A stretch of DNA of 64,000 nucleotides from the NCBI GenBank assembly GCA_038025085.1, contig CM076142.1, positions 32,828,001 through 32,892,000 of the forward strand, read 5' to 3'. The notes below the pieces were generated by a model. That model made no database searches and was not told the DNA's origin. It saw nothing but the letters and a program-made list of their open reading frames with translations. The number at the start of each line of letters is the position of its first letter. The first letter of the stretch is position 1. This DNA is from Tetragonia tetragonoides (Eukaryota > Streptophyta > Magnoliopsida > Caryophyllales > Aizoaceae). A program made the translations under genes and the position numbers. Shown piece by piece: positions 9,594 through 20,709 of the stretch.

Positions 9594-12351
9594 TCAACTA
9601 GAATCGTCACTGCCGGCCTCATCATCAACGGACGACCCTTGCCCGTAGTGTCCGGACGAGTAAGGGAAAGAAGAGCTACATATGGGCCTACTGTTCTCAT
9701 GCCCCATGTCCCGTCCATCGTACGCCGGAGCCTACATAGGGATACCTGCCAAAAATCCCGAGGAAAATAGGCTCGCTGCGGACTGACTAGCAAAATCTGT
9801 AGCGGCATCATGATGAGAAGGCCCAGCATATGACATATCCCACCCAGGGGCGTTCGCCCAATCTCCAGCCGAGGGCGTAGGTGCAGACAACCCATCGAAG
9901 GATGGCCGAAAATCAACAGGAGAGAACATCTCAGGAATATATGGGACAGAAGGTCCGGGCACCTCACCAACAAGAGGCCTAGTCACCACCATAGGAGGAG
10001 AACGAGCAACGGAGGGTCTGCTCGCTGAGGAAGCCCTCGCTGCAGAAGAAGGGCATGGTCCTATCGAAGATGAAGACTGAGACATCTGCGGATGATCGAA
10101 AATGTTAAGTTAAGCACTTCACTTAGCTAAAACAAAGGAAGAAGGGAATTTACTTACATCAATAGTCTTGGACCAAGAACTCCTCCCCTTGCCCATCGCT
10201 CGACCATAGCCTTTCTTCAACAGGTGTATAAGCTTGAAGACGTGAGAAGTCTGCTCCCGGTTCAACTGCAAAAAAAAAAAGAGAGAACCACAAAATAGAG
10301 TCAGAAACTCAAGTATAGGAGAGAGACAAAAGAGAGAGAGATGACTCACCCCCGTACAACCATCGGGCAAGGGTAGGCCCTCCACCGCCTCTCCATCAGC
10401 AATATCGAAAGGGAGCTCCTCCACTATGCGCCCTCCGCGCTCTCCTAGATACCTCACCACGTTGGTTGGTAAGGTCACACTCGGGGGATGACCCCGAGAA
10501 GCTCTAGAACGAGACCTCCTGGGGCCCGGAAGAGCTAGCCGATCCGTCTACAAGACACAAAAGTCAATATATTCAGCAAACAATTTAAAAATACAACAAA
10601 TTTCTTACCTCAGAAGTAAGGTTCGGCATCAGGCGATCTAAGCAATAGGCCAGATACATGGTCGTCTGGTCCAAGCCAACGACCTCGGGCACGATAAACT
10701 CCTGTGCTGCCCTACCACGGATCACAACCCCAAGGTCCCGCACACTCAGGCCGCGCAGGTAGAACATGGTCAGAGGAGGATCCTCCGGAACCAGATGAGT
10801 ACCCAAGGAGGGATAGACCAACCGAGTCAAGCGATCCCCCAGATACCATACAAAGCTGAATGGCCCCTCGAAGACCTTCGTAGAGAGGATACCCTGAAGA
10901 CTCTAGGGTAATATGGGGAGGAACCCCAAAAATCTCGTCAAAGGCAGTCCATGACACCTGTAGATTATCAAGTCAAAATTCATTCACACAAAATGAACAA
11001 AAAGAATGTACAGATCAACAAGCAACGTACCGTGGACACAACATGTCTTTCAAAGGTAGCTCGAAAATGCTCCAGAGAAGTAAACGGATGAGTGTCTCTA
11101 CCAACCCATCGTGAGCCTAAAGGAAACATCCTCAAGCCAGGACGATGAGGACCAAAGGCTGGAAAATACTCAAAGAACCACAGCTGCCACACAAATTAAA
11201 ACACAAGCAAAGATGACTTCCCTAGTTGAAAATATAGGCAAATGGAGAGGAATAAACAAAAAAAAAGAGAGCCTACCTCTAAGATCCTCCATGGACCCAT
11301 AATAGATGTCCTATCACTCGTCTCCTTAGGCCTACAGGCCCGACGACACCACTTCACCAAAGAAGCATAAGCGGCTCCACCAAGGTTGTACTCACGCACC
11401 TTGGACAAATCCTCCAAACATGTCAAGAAACCGACTTGACACAGGGCTCTTCTTCTGAGCAATGATCGTCGACCCCAGCAAGCAAGCCAGGAAATTACGA
11501 GCCCTCTGCACGGTAAGCCCCTGCGCGGATGCGGCCTCCCACAACCGCGACAAGGAAATCCGATCCTGGTCAAAATGGGTAGATACAGGCCCGTAAAGAT
11601 CCGACAAAGTGTCACTCTGTCGCCAATACTCCGCATCATACTGGATACGACGCCCTCTAAAAGACAACCCCGTCAGCACAGCAAACTGATAAGGGGTAGG
11701 AAACATCTCTCCCACAGGTGTATGGAAGGTGTTCGTAGAATCCCAAAACCTCTCCAGTAAACCCCGGGCGACAATCCTAGAATCCCCCGAGTGATAGGCA
11801 GGGATAACAGTCAAGAAATCAGCAAGACCTGAGTCCAATACCAAACTCCTGGCCCTCTTCGAAAAGGTACCCAACAGCATAGACAAATGGGAAGTAGTCG
11901 CATGAGCCTGCAGCATAACCCCGACACTCTGGCTAAGCCAACAAAATTTTCTCAAGTACCCAATACACCACCAATACAGCTAAAATAAATTTCACCCCAA
12001 ATGATACACAACTAACCACCAATTCAGTACAAATCCCAATTTGTTCGTGTGCCGAAGCACTAACAGTTCCAATTTTTAGTTCAAATATACTGAACACAAA
12101 AAAAAAAGCTGGGTCAGAAAACGTACCATCTGTGGGTCAGACAAATGACTCTGTCTAGTCGGCAACAGAACACTGCGGTTCCAAAAACCAGGCTGGCGTC
12201 AGTCTAGCCGCATGAACGAATCCTGGTACAGTCGAGCCCCATCCGCATGACAAGTCGGAGGCTTTCGGGTAGTAGGCAACCCGGTGTGGAAAAGGCTCCG
12301 GTCATACTCTTCATCGCACATAGGACGTTTCCCCTTGTCTACGGGAGCCAT
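9594..12351 (-). pseudogene. Antisense gene 1 of E1: intron-containing plant mobile domain (PMD) protein
   Basis: The gene starts with ATG at 12351 (MAPVDKGKRPM) and ends at TGA 9594-9596. The exon order matches E2: a short first exon, a long PMD exon (about 11290-11920), an exon with LWFFEYFPAFG (about 11030-11190), an exon with YLGDRLTRLVYPSLGTHLVPEDPP (about 10610-10960), then three short to medium exons ending with a Ser/Pro-rich tail (MSQSSSSIGP at 10085). PMD hallmarks are ERFWDSTNTFHTPVGEMFPT, FAVLTGLSF and VREYNLGGAAYASLVKW, as in PF10536. Breaks include TGA for a Trp in exon 1 (about 12195), a frameshift near 11440 and a TGA in the last exon (about 9733). Host PMD proteins (MAIL1/MAIN in Arabidopsis) act in transposon silencing. 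Whether this copy interferes with that is speculation. Confidence 0.78.
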
Positions 12352-12376
12352 AAGAACACAATGAAGCTTTCTCTCT

Positions 12377-12516
12377 CTACAAGTGGGAAAATAAAAGTTT
12401 CAGATTCGCGAGCTACAAGCATTCATTCAATAATGCAACTCAAAATTCAGCAACTAGGCGAAAAAATAAGCAAGTTGAAGACAAAAACCGAAGAAAACGG
12501 ACAAGAATCAACTTAC
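12377..12516 (-). other. Candidate 5'UTR intron of antisense gene 1 (E1)
   Basis: On the minus strand a donor GAG|GTAAGT begins at 12516 and an acceptor TTGTAG ends at 12377, just upstream of the ATG at 12351. The same arrangement is present in E2 (39984-40123), where the donor reads GTAAGC. Confidence 0.5.
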
Positions 12517-12993
12517 CTCAAGTGAAGTGAAGCACTCAACAATGGAGGACCTTCAACCCAAAACTCTCGACAATGGCTCGGTTGGAAGAAGAAGCAAACA
12601 CGAAAAGAGGAGAGAGAAAGCGCCGAAGCGCTTTTATTTGGCTCAAGCCCAGCGCCGCTAGCGGCTTCAAACCGAAGCCCAGCGCTGCTGGCCTGGGCCG
12701 CTAGCGAACCTGCAGCACGGGCCCCACAAGGTTACTTGAGGCCCCCCTTTTCCAGTCCAAAGTTTGTTATTACAGTTCGTCTCACGAAAACTTCAGTACC
12801 AAACGCGCGGGAGCCAAGCCCTCGGGCCCGCAAGTTCAGAATTCGACAGTTGGCCCATTTTACGGTACCAACTACTTACAGGTAAAACTAACCCATTTAT
12901 TTTGCAGGATCTACATGGCGACGACTCTTACGACCCGGAGCGCCCAATTTATCCATAAGCCCGAAATTTTCAACGGCACTTGTCAAGCAATTC
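12517..12993 (-). promoter_or_regulatory. Upstream region of antisense gene 1 with GCCGCTAGCGG motifs (E1)
   Basis: The block 12630-12725 carries AGCGCCGCTAGCGGC, AGCGCTGCTGGCC and GGGCCGCTAGCG, the same palindromic vocabulary as the F1 LTR U3 (14320-14440) and the gene 2 promoter (9175-9220). An AAATAAAAG stretch on the minus strand near 12640 is a weak TATA candidate. The rest to 12993 is unassigned. Confidence 0.5.
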
Positions 12994-13670
12994 AACACTA
13001 CAATCTTCCGGGTTAGCCAATGATCGCTAAAGTTATTGCGGTTAAACTATCCCTTGGCAACACTACAATCTTCCGGGTTAGCCAATGATCGCTAAAGTTA
13101 TTGCGGTTAAACTATCCCTGGGAAACACTACAATCTTCTGGGTTAGCCAATGATCGCTAAAGTTATGGCGGCTAAACTATCCCTGGGCAAGACTACAATT
13201 TTCCGGTTTAGTCAATGATCGTTAAATATATTGCGGTTAAACTATCCCTGGGCAACACTACAATTTCGGGGTTAGTCAAACTATCCCTGGGCAAGGTTAC
13301 AAATTTTATGCTTCAGTCAATGATCGCTTAAAGCGGTTATACTGTCCATTGTTTTTATATGTTTCAGTCAATGATTGCTTAACCTATTGCATTTAAACTG
13401 TTCATATGTTTTAACCATTTTGCAGCCGTCATTTTGATCGCGCTGTCTCGTCGACCTTTTCGTTTCTTATGGAGGGACGAAATCTCGGCATCCGCCGAGT
13501 GGTGTTTAGTCAATGTTTGCTCGATAAAGCATTTATACTATTCACTCTCATGTTACTAACCATTTTTGCAGCCGTTATTTTTAATCGCGCTGTCTTGTTG
13601 ACTTTTTCGTTTCTCGAAAAGGAATGAAATCTCGACATCTGCCGAGCGGTGTTTAGTCACTGTTTGTCGA
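12994..13670 (+). repeat. 65-bp tandem array and a second duplication near the 3' end of E1
   Basis: Units starting AACACTACAATCTTCCGGG recur at 12994, 13059, 13124, 13189 and 13254, a period of exactly 65 bp, and later copies decay. A second direct repeat (GCCGT-ATTTT-ATCGCGCTGTC) occurs at about 13424 and 13569. Variable tandem repeats between pol and the 3' LTR are known from Tat/Ogre elements and are thought to seed satellites. E2 has a divergent version at about 40590-40850. Confidence 0.82.
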
Positions 13671-13949
13671 AGCACTCTATGTTGATCATCCTCAAAGTAT
13701 TGCTAACTTTTTCATTCACTCTGAATACAGGTCCCCAGCAGACGTTTAGGCCAGCTATCCTGCTACTATTAACCTTTCAGTTTCTCTTGTGTTCACAGGG
13801 ATGAAATCTTAGCACACTACGAGCATTGCTCCAACACAGGTTTGTCTTCATATGCTTGCATACTGTACACTCTCACACACCGTTTCACATCAGCATCCTG
13901 CATGTCGCCTTCGGGGTACTTTGATCTTCGCTTTTACTCAAGCTCGATC
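13671..13949 (+). other. E1 3' region before the polypurine tract
   Basis: Non-coding sequence shared with E2 (about 41010-41307), including GGTCCCCAGCAGACGTTTAG-type and CACAGGGATGAAATCTTAGCA-type words. It ends with the direct approach CTCGATCAAAGTGGGGG to the PPT. No ORF of note. Confidence 0.5.
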
Positions 13950-13960
13950 AAAGTGGGGGC
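13950..13960 (+). other. Polypurine tract of E1
   Basis: AAAGTGGGGGC lies three bases before the 3' LTR. The identical tract precedes the 3' LTR of E2 (41308-41318). It primes plus-strand DNA synthesis. Confidence 0.75.
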
Positions 13961-14280
13961 TTCTGTAGACGCCAAAAAAGCGTCTTCAGATTTCTCCGCA
14001 AAAGCCCAATGATGAAAGGAGTAATTTTTAAGCTTGAACTGCTATTTTGATTTAATAGTTTAAAATAAGGTCTCAGGCTTTTCTCCAAACACTCCTTTAT
14101 TTTTATTCCATCCAAAAGCCCCGTTCAAGAGCTTTCCAACGACACGTCTCATGCCTCATTCCGACCCCCGGCCGCCAAGTTGCGGTACAGGGGCAAAATC
14201 GTCTTTCACCACTCAAGGGTAGAACACTCTTTTCCCATTTTTCGGATCATTAAAAATTCCCCGGAAGATAAAGACAGGCT

Positions 14281-14440
14281 GGATGACGTCAATATGACGT
14301 CATCCAGCAGGCTGCTGACAGCCGTCAGCGGCCCTGGAAAACGTCCCAGGGCCGCTAGCGGCGCTGACCAAGGCCGCTGGCGGCCCAAGCCAGGGCCACT
14401 AGCGGCCTTGTCCAGCGCCGCTAGCGGGGCTGCCTTTCTC
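14281..14440 (+). promoter_or_regulatory. U3 enhancer-like block: TGACGTCA inverted repeat plus GCCGCTAGCGGC array
   Basis: GATGACGTCA and TGACGTCATC flank a three-base centre. TGACGTCA is the classic palindromic core bound by plant bZIP/TGA factors. It is followed by about four units containing GCCGCTAGCGG, GCCGCTGGCGG or GCCACTAGCGG. The block is shorter in the 5' LTR of E1, reduced to one arm with no array in the 5' LTR of E2, and intermediate in the 3' LTR of E2 (41612-41730). Regulatory function is inferred. Confidence 0.55.
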
Positions 14441-14517
14441 CTCGGGCCCGGCTCATTTTTCAGGCATGTTTCATTTTTCAGCTCATTTTTACCCGTCCAA
14501 CCCTACTTCTCCACGCC

Positions 14518-14526
14518 TATATAAAC
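14518..14526 (+). promoter_or_regulatory. LTR TATA box (E1, 3' LTR)
   Basis: TATATAAAC in CACGCC-TATATAAACAACC, about 80 bp downstream of the U3 enhancer-like block. This is the intact form of the site at 929. Confidence 0.65.
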
Positions 14527-15226
14527 AACCCTCCACCCTCAGTTCAAAACACACAGCCTACAGTTGGCAACCTCTATTCTCAGTTGAGTACTCCTGAGCT
14601 TCCCCCTCTTTCTTCTAAAAACCTTGAGATCTATTTTTACTATTCTTGTCAAATATAGCCTACAGTTCAGGTACGAATTCCTGAGGTCTCAAATTAAAAT
14701 AATTGCCTAATTGTTTATTTTTCTAAGTAGTCATAATGTAGATATCATGCTAGAATAACGTTTTTATTGCTTCCTAAATACTGTCTGTATAGTCGTTGCG
14801 CTGCTCAACTCGTCAATCGAATGCATGTTTAAATAAGGGTTAAAATAAATGTCGTGATGCTTGTGGTAAGCCAATTAATAGTCTAAGTCTAGGTTGTTAA
14901 TACGGTTTTACATGGGAATTATGTCTTTAAATTATTAAGCAAACTTGAGTTAGTAGAGGTCGTCATAATAAGGGCGAGTTGGGTGCCTAACACCTTCCCA
15001 CCTCGTACCTTCGCCCCCGAACCTATTATTTTTGGGTACTTATATGTTCTATATAAGCGGGAGTCTTTTCTAAAAACATGATTAGTTCACTTTTCGCGCT
15101 ATTGGTTTGTCCCTTCGATAAAACGCCGATAGCAGATTTGTGACCTCTTTCATGGTTTTTTCAATTCAAGTCTTTTCAAAAGCTTTTCTAACTCGATGGT
15201 CCCTTTAACTTATCTAAGCCCCCAAC

Positions 15227-16365
15227 GGCCTATGTAGGCAACGACGAGTTCATCCTTGCCTTGCGTAGTGTTAGTGAGCTCAGTCATGCTGACGACTCGC
15301 CTTGTGTTGTAAAAGTGATTTAGGAACTCTCCTTCCATTTGTTTCCAACTGTCGATGGATTCCGCAGTCAGATCCATGTACCAGTCAAACACTGTCTCTT
15401 TGAGTGAGCGAACAAACTGCTTCACCAAATGGTCGCCATCAGTCCCAGCTTTGTTGCAAGTCTCTACGAAGTGAGCGACATGTTGCTTAGGATTACCATT
15501 TTCATCAAACTGTTGAAATTTGGGAGGTTGATAACCAGCAGGCATTGCCAACATGTCAATCCTCTTGCTGTATGGTTTACTGTAGAGGTGTGTTCGCTGT
15601 CAATTGTTACCAAGCTGAGACTTAACAGCGCTTGCTATCGTCATTGATTTATTCGATAGTAAGAGAGCAGGTGTGGGACTCGTGGTTGTTGCTGTGTTCA
15701 TCACTTTTAGAAGACTCGCCCATCTTTTTATTACCCAATTTCTTTGTTAAGGAAGCAATATATTTGTTTTGACGCTTGATTTGAGCATCCTTCTCCTCGC
15801 TATCCTTAGAGAGTTTGTCAAGGAGTATTCTCATGCTTTCCAATTTCTCCTCTACACTTTTAACTTCCATAGCCATAATATAGGCGACAACAGATTGGAT
15901 GGATCAACAAGTTGTTGGAATGGAGTAGCTTCGTGTGATGAAAGTGTGGAGCAATACGTGTAGATACCAATATCCTCCACATGGGGCGACGATCAGAGTG
16001 TTAGGTTGATGTTAGTGAGGATCTTCTCAACTACATATTTTGTACCTTGCTCCCATGTTGGTGAAACAGTCGCTTGTTTTGTTTCACCTGAACACTGCGC
16101 CGAACGCAAGTGATTCACGAGAGCTTTTGAGGACCAGCAAAGGTGGTTGGGAGGTAAGGGTGCTAGCAACATTTGTCATGTTCCTGTCAACTCTACTAGA
16201 TTGATTGTTCGGTGCAACACCATCAACTGTGGACCGTCGAGCAGCTGATCCAAATAATTTTTGTGGATGATGAGAGACATTTCTTCGCGACGTCATGTCA
16301 GTGGCAGCGGAGTTGATGTGCTTTGGTGAGGAGACAGAGATGAGAGGCAGAGATGTCCCACTGGG
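15227..16365 (-). pseudogene. gag fragment of the minus-strand gypsy element
   Basis: The most 5' part (from about 16365) encodes a Ser/Arg-rich leader peptide. A coiled-coil-like segment follows near 15876-15680 (KSVEEKLESMRILLDKLSKD, then a Lys-rich stretch). The retrotransposon gag core is at 15554-15227, with GYQPPKFQQFDENGNPKQHV, LVKQFVRSLKETVFDWYMDL and FLNHFYNTRR. Stops and frameshifts separate the parts, and the C-terminal gag, protease and pol are missing. The call rests on the core words, which are typical of plant gypsy gag. Confidence 0.8.
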
Positions 16366-16384
16366 CATGCCAAAATTTTTAGAC

Positions 16385-17127
16385 AACAAATTTAATGCGT
16401 AGACAAAAATAAGTAGAACAAATATAATTTGTATTTATTTGAATGTATGAGTTACAATCTCTGAAATATTTTATCTGTTACAATGAACAAATAATATAAA
16501 TCCTCTGATTCCGTCTCCACGTCGACTTTGAGTCGAGGTTCGAATGATTTGATCTCGAACAAAGTAGTTACGTATCCTCCGAATGTTGCGGCGAACACGT
16601 AGATCTGGATTCGAGGGCCTAGGCTTGATCTCGAATGGAAGTATTGTGATGTAAGTGCACCTTGTGATGACTTGTACGTCGTTGAGGTTATGTTTCTGCA
16701 GCTCTTCAATTTGAATGTTCTTGATCGAGAGTCTTTGAAAACTTGAATCTCAATCAAGGTTGCAAAGGCGGTGGAGGAAATGCTCTGGCAAGGCTTTCTG
16801 CTTGTAGATAATTTCGAAACTCTGGAATGAAGTAAGACTTCAGTATTTATAGAGAGGAACAGGGAGCTCCAATCCATTAACGGGTTTGGTAGTCATGAAC
16901 AAATAATTTCTTGACTTGTTAGTCTTTTCTTGTGGGTTTGACCGATTTAACTGTTTATTTGGCCCAACAGGTATTGGTTAGCCCAAGGGTTAAACATAAG
17001 CCCCTTTTGATGGCTTTTGGCCCATCTGAATTTCCAGGACAAATTAATTAAATTAAGTTAAATATATTTTTAACCCAAAATAATTAATTAAATTTAATTA
17101 AGGCACCTAACAAATTTTTAGTGTCTA
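16385..17127 (-). repeat. LTR of the minus-strand gypsy fragment
   Basis: Bounded on the inside by the PBS and on the outside by a TAGACACTAAAAATTTG-type start. The outer edge is uncertain by about 15 bp, because TGTTAGGTGCC at 17112 is an alternative start. ORFs inside are short and not coding. Confidence 0.55.
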
Positions 17128-17366
17128 CGGTAATATGTAAATAATTATTTGTATTTTGTAATTTTAAACAATATGTTAACAACTATAAATATGATATTTC
17201 ATAATTATAACTCAGATAATTTAATGAAGATGTACTAGTGGATGAAAATTGCATGATTTGTATAGTGGGCATCCTACGTGTCATCTCTACACGAATAGGC
17301 CGGGGTCGCCTAATTAGCGTGTTATTTGTCATTACCACACGAAAGGGACAAAACTTTCAGTATATA
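17128..17366. other. Short AT-rich flank between insertions
   Basis: No coding or repeat structure recognised. Ends with TATATA (17361-17366), which reappears at 22897-22902 on the other side of the next element. Confidence 0.4.
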
Positions 17367-17844
17367 CAGTATAACCTCTATAAATTAATACTCGATAAAT
17401 TAATAATCTCTCTAAGATAATATATTTCTCCAGTCCCAACTCGGGCCTAGGATTTAAATTAATAATTTCGATAAAATAATAAGATAATAACTTTTTGGAA
17501 AACCCTTATATGAAGTTAAGGTCCCTTTAATATTATAAATTAATAATTTCCTAAAAAATACAGACATGACTAGAACAACTTAGTGAAACATGATTCTTTT
17601 GGTTTAAACTTAAATGTAGTTGTAACTCATATCTAACTTTCTTAATTGCATGCAAAAGTTTTGGTATGTATTGCGTTCTCATACTGCAACAAACATTTGT
17701 GAAGATTTTTGAATGATTTTTTTTGCATAAGTAGTTCCAAATGTATGAGATCACCTTCACGAGTTTCATCTTCAATTGGATTTTAATTACGATAAGTACA
17801 ATTTTTTCTAAATTTTGGACCCAATAGTGCAGAAATGGTCATCT

Positions 17845-18240
17845 GTGGCGGTTCAAACCACTAATATGCGGCGGTTATCGACCGCCATAACTCGAGGGGC
17901 CACACATTCTCGCAGACAATGTGTGGCGGTTAATTGACCGCCACACAAAGTGAATGTGCGGCGATTATCTTCAAGAACCGTCACACATTCTTCGAGTATG
18001 TGTGACGGTTGAAGTGAACAACCGCCACACATACCAGTTTTGTGTGGCGGTTCAAGACAACAGCCGCCACACATTCCTGACATTGTATGACAGTTCAAGT
18101 CAACAACCGTTACACATTCCTACTTTGTGTGGCGGTTGTTTTATATGAACCGTCGCATATTATATATTTTTTTTTAATTTTGATTTTCTTTGAAAACATT
18201 ATATGCGACGACTATATTTAAAGGGCCGTCGCACATTCAA
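17845..18240. repeat. Left subterminal repeat array of the CACTA element
   Basis: TGTGGCGGTT and its inverse AACCGCCACA, with variants, recur about every 25-40 bp in alternating orientation. In CACTA elements such arrays are the transposase binding region. Confidence 0.75.
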
Positions 18241-19632
18241 ATTTGTTTTTTTTTAATTTTTTTTTTCGTTACAGCACCAAAATGCCAAAAACCTGTATAA
18301 GTACAATACACTAGTGAATCACCACAAACTGGACAACACCATTCAATCACCCCCTGGCCTGCTACCAACAACATCTATGCACCACATATCTCCACAAACA
18401 GTACACCACAAAATCCATGCCAGGCCACCACCAAAACTACACAAGAGTCATCACAATTTCACACACATCGAACCATATATTCAATAACTCATAAAAAGTT
18501 GATATATATATAGATAAAAATATGAGTACACATACAACTATCTGAAATCATTACTAATTCATACACATTCATCAATTACATATTCTGCCCAAAGATTCCG
18601 AACCTCGTTAATTTGCTCTTGAGTATATTGTCCTCCACCAATACCCCTGTATAATAAAAAAAGAAACGGCAAAACTATTATATATATAAAAGAACGATAA
18701 AATATTATATAATTGTTTTGAATAATAATATCTTTCCGAGACACAACTCATACCTTTTCCAAGTTAGGCTCTTTGTCATAGAGTGTGACTATCTCATAAA
18801 TGTATCTCATCACATAATAGCAACTCTCTTCTTTACCTCCTTGTTATTGAGGACACTAAAATAACCCACATATTGTAAAATTAAAAATTAAGTACACATA
18901 TAATTTGGTAATTAAGAATATCTGAAAGTTAAACACAAACGACTTTAATTTTCTAATTAAAAACTAATAGTAATATATGTACCTCAACTTTAATTTTAAT
19001 TTTCAGAACATACCTCTGGAATTTCATTAATTGGAAAAAATATAAAAAGCACTAGTTCATAATTCAGATATGACATTAGAATCTTAAAGGACATTGGACA
19101 ACCAGTGCATATAAACTAGTTCATAGTTCTCCAGCCCTACCTGCATCCTGCGGCACACTCCCAAACGCAGGTAAGGTTTGCCCTTTGGAACCAGAATTAA
19201 AAGGGCTATCAAGAGGGCCCCTTCTGTTGATTACCGCCTAACGTCAACCCCAAAGTCGACCCCTCCACTGGGATATGAGCATTTGCAGCATCAATTGGTA
19301 GTAAAGGAGGGAGAAACTGACCCAGATCAAGCAAAATATTAATAGTAGAACTTGACTGTGAACTTCGAATACCGCCTCACCTGGGGTTTGAATCCGACTG
19401 AGCGGGCAGTGCTTTGTTCGATTGTGCAGATCCTCCACCCTCTGAGTTAGCCGCACACACATAACTCAGCCACCTCCACATTCTCCAACCTCGTCCCACG
19501 CGCCTTCCCAAAGCACATCTACAAACAATCAAATAAGGTCTAACATCACAAAATGAGCATAGCACTCCAAAAAACACAATGTATCTTATATCTGATTTTT
19601 CACTCAAACATTAAATTAGTATAGGCTGTAAC

Positions 19633-19859
19633 TGTATAGCCTTCCATATAACATCATTTATCCTGTCCCTAATTTTTTCACTCAAGATTTCTTCACAAGT
19701 TTTTTCGCAGATGCTAGGAACTGCAATTTAAACAAGCCATTACCTGCAAAATCCAATTATGGCTAAGCCAATATGAAACTATTCTCAATACACCAAGCTG
19801 CAGAGAATAACAAATTTGATTTAGAATCTAACCCGAAGCACAAAATTCTTGTATACAGC
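19633..19859. repeat. Internal duplication in the CACTA element, copy 1
   Basis: TGTATAGCCTTCCATATAAC through CTTGTATACA is repeated at 20710-20934 with a few substitutions and one-base indels. This is a direct repeat of about 225 bp about 1.08 kb apart. Confidence 0.85.
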
Positions 19860-20037
19860 AACAACAGCAACATACAACAACAACAGCAACATACAGCAAC
19901 ATGCAGCAACAACAAACAGCAACAGACAACAGCAACAGAAACAACAATAACCAGCAACATACAGCAACAAGTAACAGCAACAACAACAACATACAGCAAC
20001 AACATCAACAGACAGCAGCAAGAGAAACAGTCCCGAC
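19857..20037. repeat. CAA/CAG-rich microsatellite region
   Basis: An imperfect array of CAACAACAG, CATACAGCAA and CAACAA words. It starts at the end of duplication copy 1 and is absent from copy 2, so it expanded or was inserted after the duplication. Confidence 0.8.
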
Positions 20038-20709
20038 ACAATAAAATGTGACAGGACAATTCGCTACTTACATAAAAGGACTCAGCCTTGTAAATACTTT
20101 TACATACGTCTGAAGTTAATTGTTGCTCCTCCCTCCAGCACTTCTCAAATCTGTACAGGGAAGCGATGCAAACAGAAAAAAAAATTAGGAGAATATTTAA
20201 ATTTACATTGTGCCCCTTCAATACAATAAAGTGGGGTACAGGCTTTGTTCAACAAGAGCAAGAATCTTACACTCATAGCATCAAAACTACACCTCCGGCA
20301 TTTGGTACCTCTTACATTAGTCACTGTAAAGTGTAGACAACCTTTTGAGTGTTGTGCTATAAAAAATTATCATTTGAGAGCTAGTGCTACCAATACCAGC
20401 AAGAGCAAACGTCTAATATCATGCAATCATAGGATCAAATTCGCAGCTCCAGCAATCAATACCTTTTAAAATGATGTTTTTGCATATGGACCTAGTCATC
20501 GATCAACATTTATTTCAACATAAAAGGAAAGATTGAGTGCTGATTGCTGAGATACATTTCAAGTTAGACTAACAATCGCCCAACTGTGCAGATAGCATGA
20601 ATCAAAGAAAATTACACCTTGGCTACTTCAAACACCAATAGAGGCAACTGATGATGCAATGAAGACGTACTAATTTCTGAGGCTGTTTCCACGCAGGTTA
20701 CAACGATAA

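Larger units (their letters stand above)
432..15226 (+). mobile_element. E1: Tat/Ogre-like Ty3/gypsy retrotransposon, family F1, lacking RT
   Basis: Both LTRs begin TGTAGACGCCAAAAAAGCG (432 and 13964). The order is LTR, PBS, long leader, gag, protease, extra zinc knuckles, a roughly 400-bp non-coding gap, integrase, two antisense genes, a 65-bp tandem array, polypurine tract and LTR. No reverse transcriptase or RNase H is recognisable anywhere. The 3' LTR is truncated at 15226 by an unrelated gypsy gag fragment. Placement in the Tat lineage rests on the PBS, the antisense extra ORFs and the 3' tandem repeats. All ORFs contain stops or frameshifts. Confidence 0.88.
13964..15226 (+). repeat. 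3' LTR of E1, truncated at its right end
   Basis: Matches 432-1722 up to the word CCCCCAAC, then breaks into gypsy gag sequence at 15227, losing about 55 bp (end of U5). U3 carries a perfect inverted repeat (14281-14305) with two TGACGTCA cores and a longer GCCGCTAGCGGC array (14320-14440) than the 5' LTR has. Confidence 0.88.
15227..17127 (-). mobile_element. Truncated gypsy retrotransposon (LTR, PBS, gag start), minus strand
   Basis: On the minus strand the order is LTR (about 17127 to 16385), PBS TGGCATGCCCAGTGGGAC (16372-16355), gag, and then an abrupt end at 15227 against the E1 LTR. The PBS and gag differ from F1 and F2, so this is a different gypsy lineage. Everything after the first half of gag is lost. 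Confidence 0.75.

Noticed and set aside
19763..20221. Long Cys/Val-rich frame and the opposite Gln/Asn/Thr-rich frame
   Set aside because: Both are translations of the CAA/CAG microsatellite, not genes.
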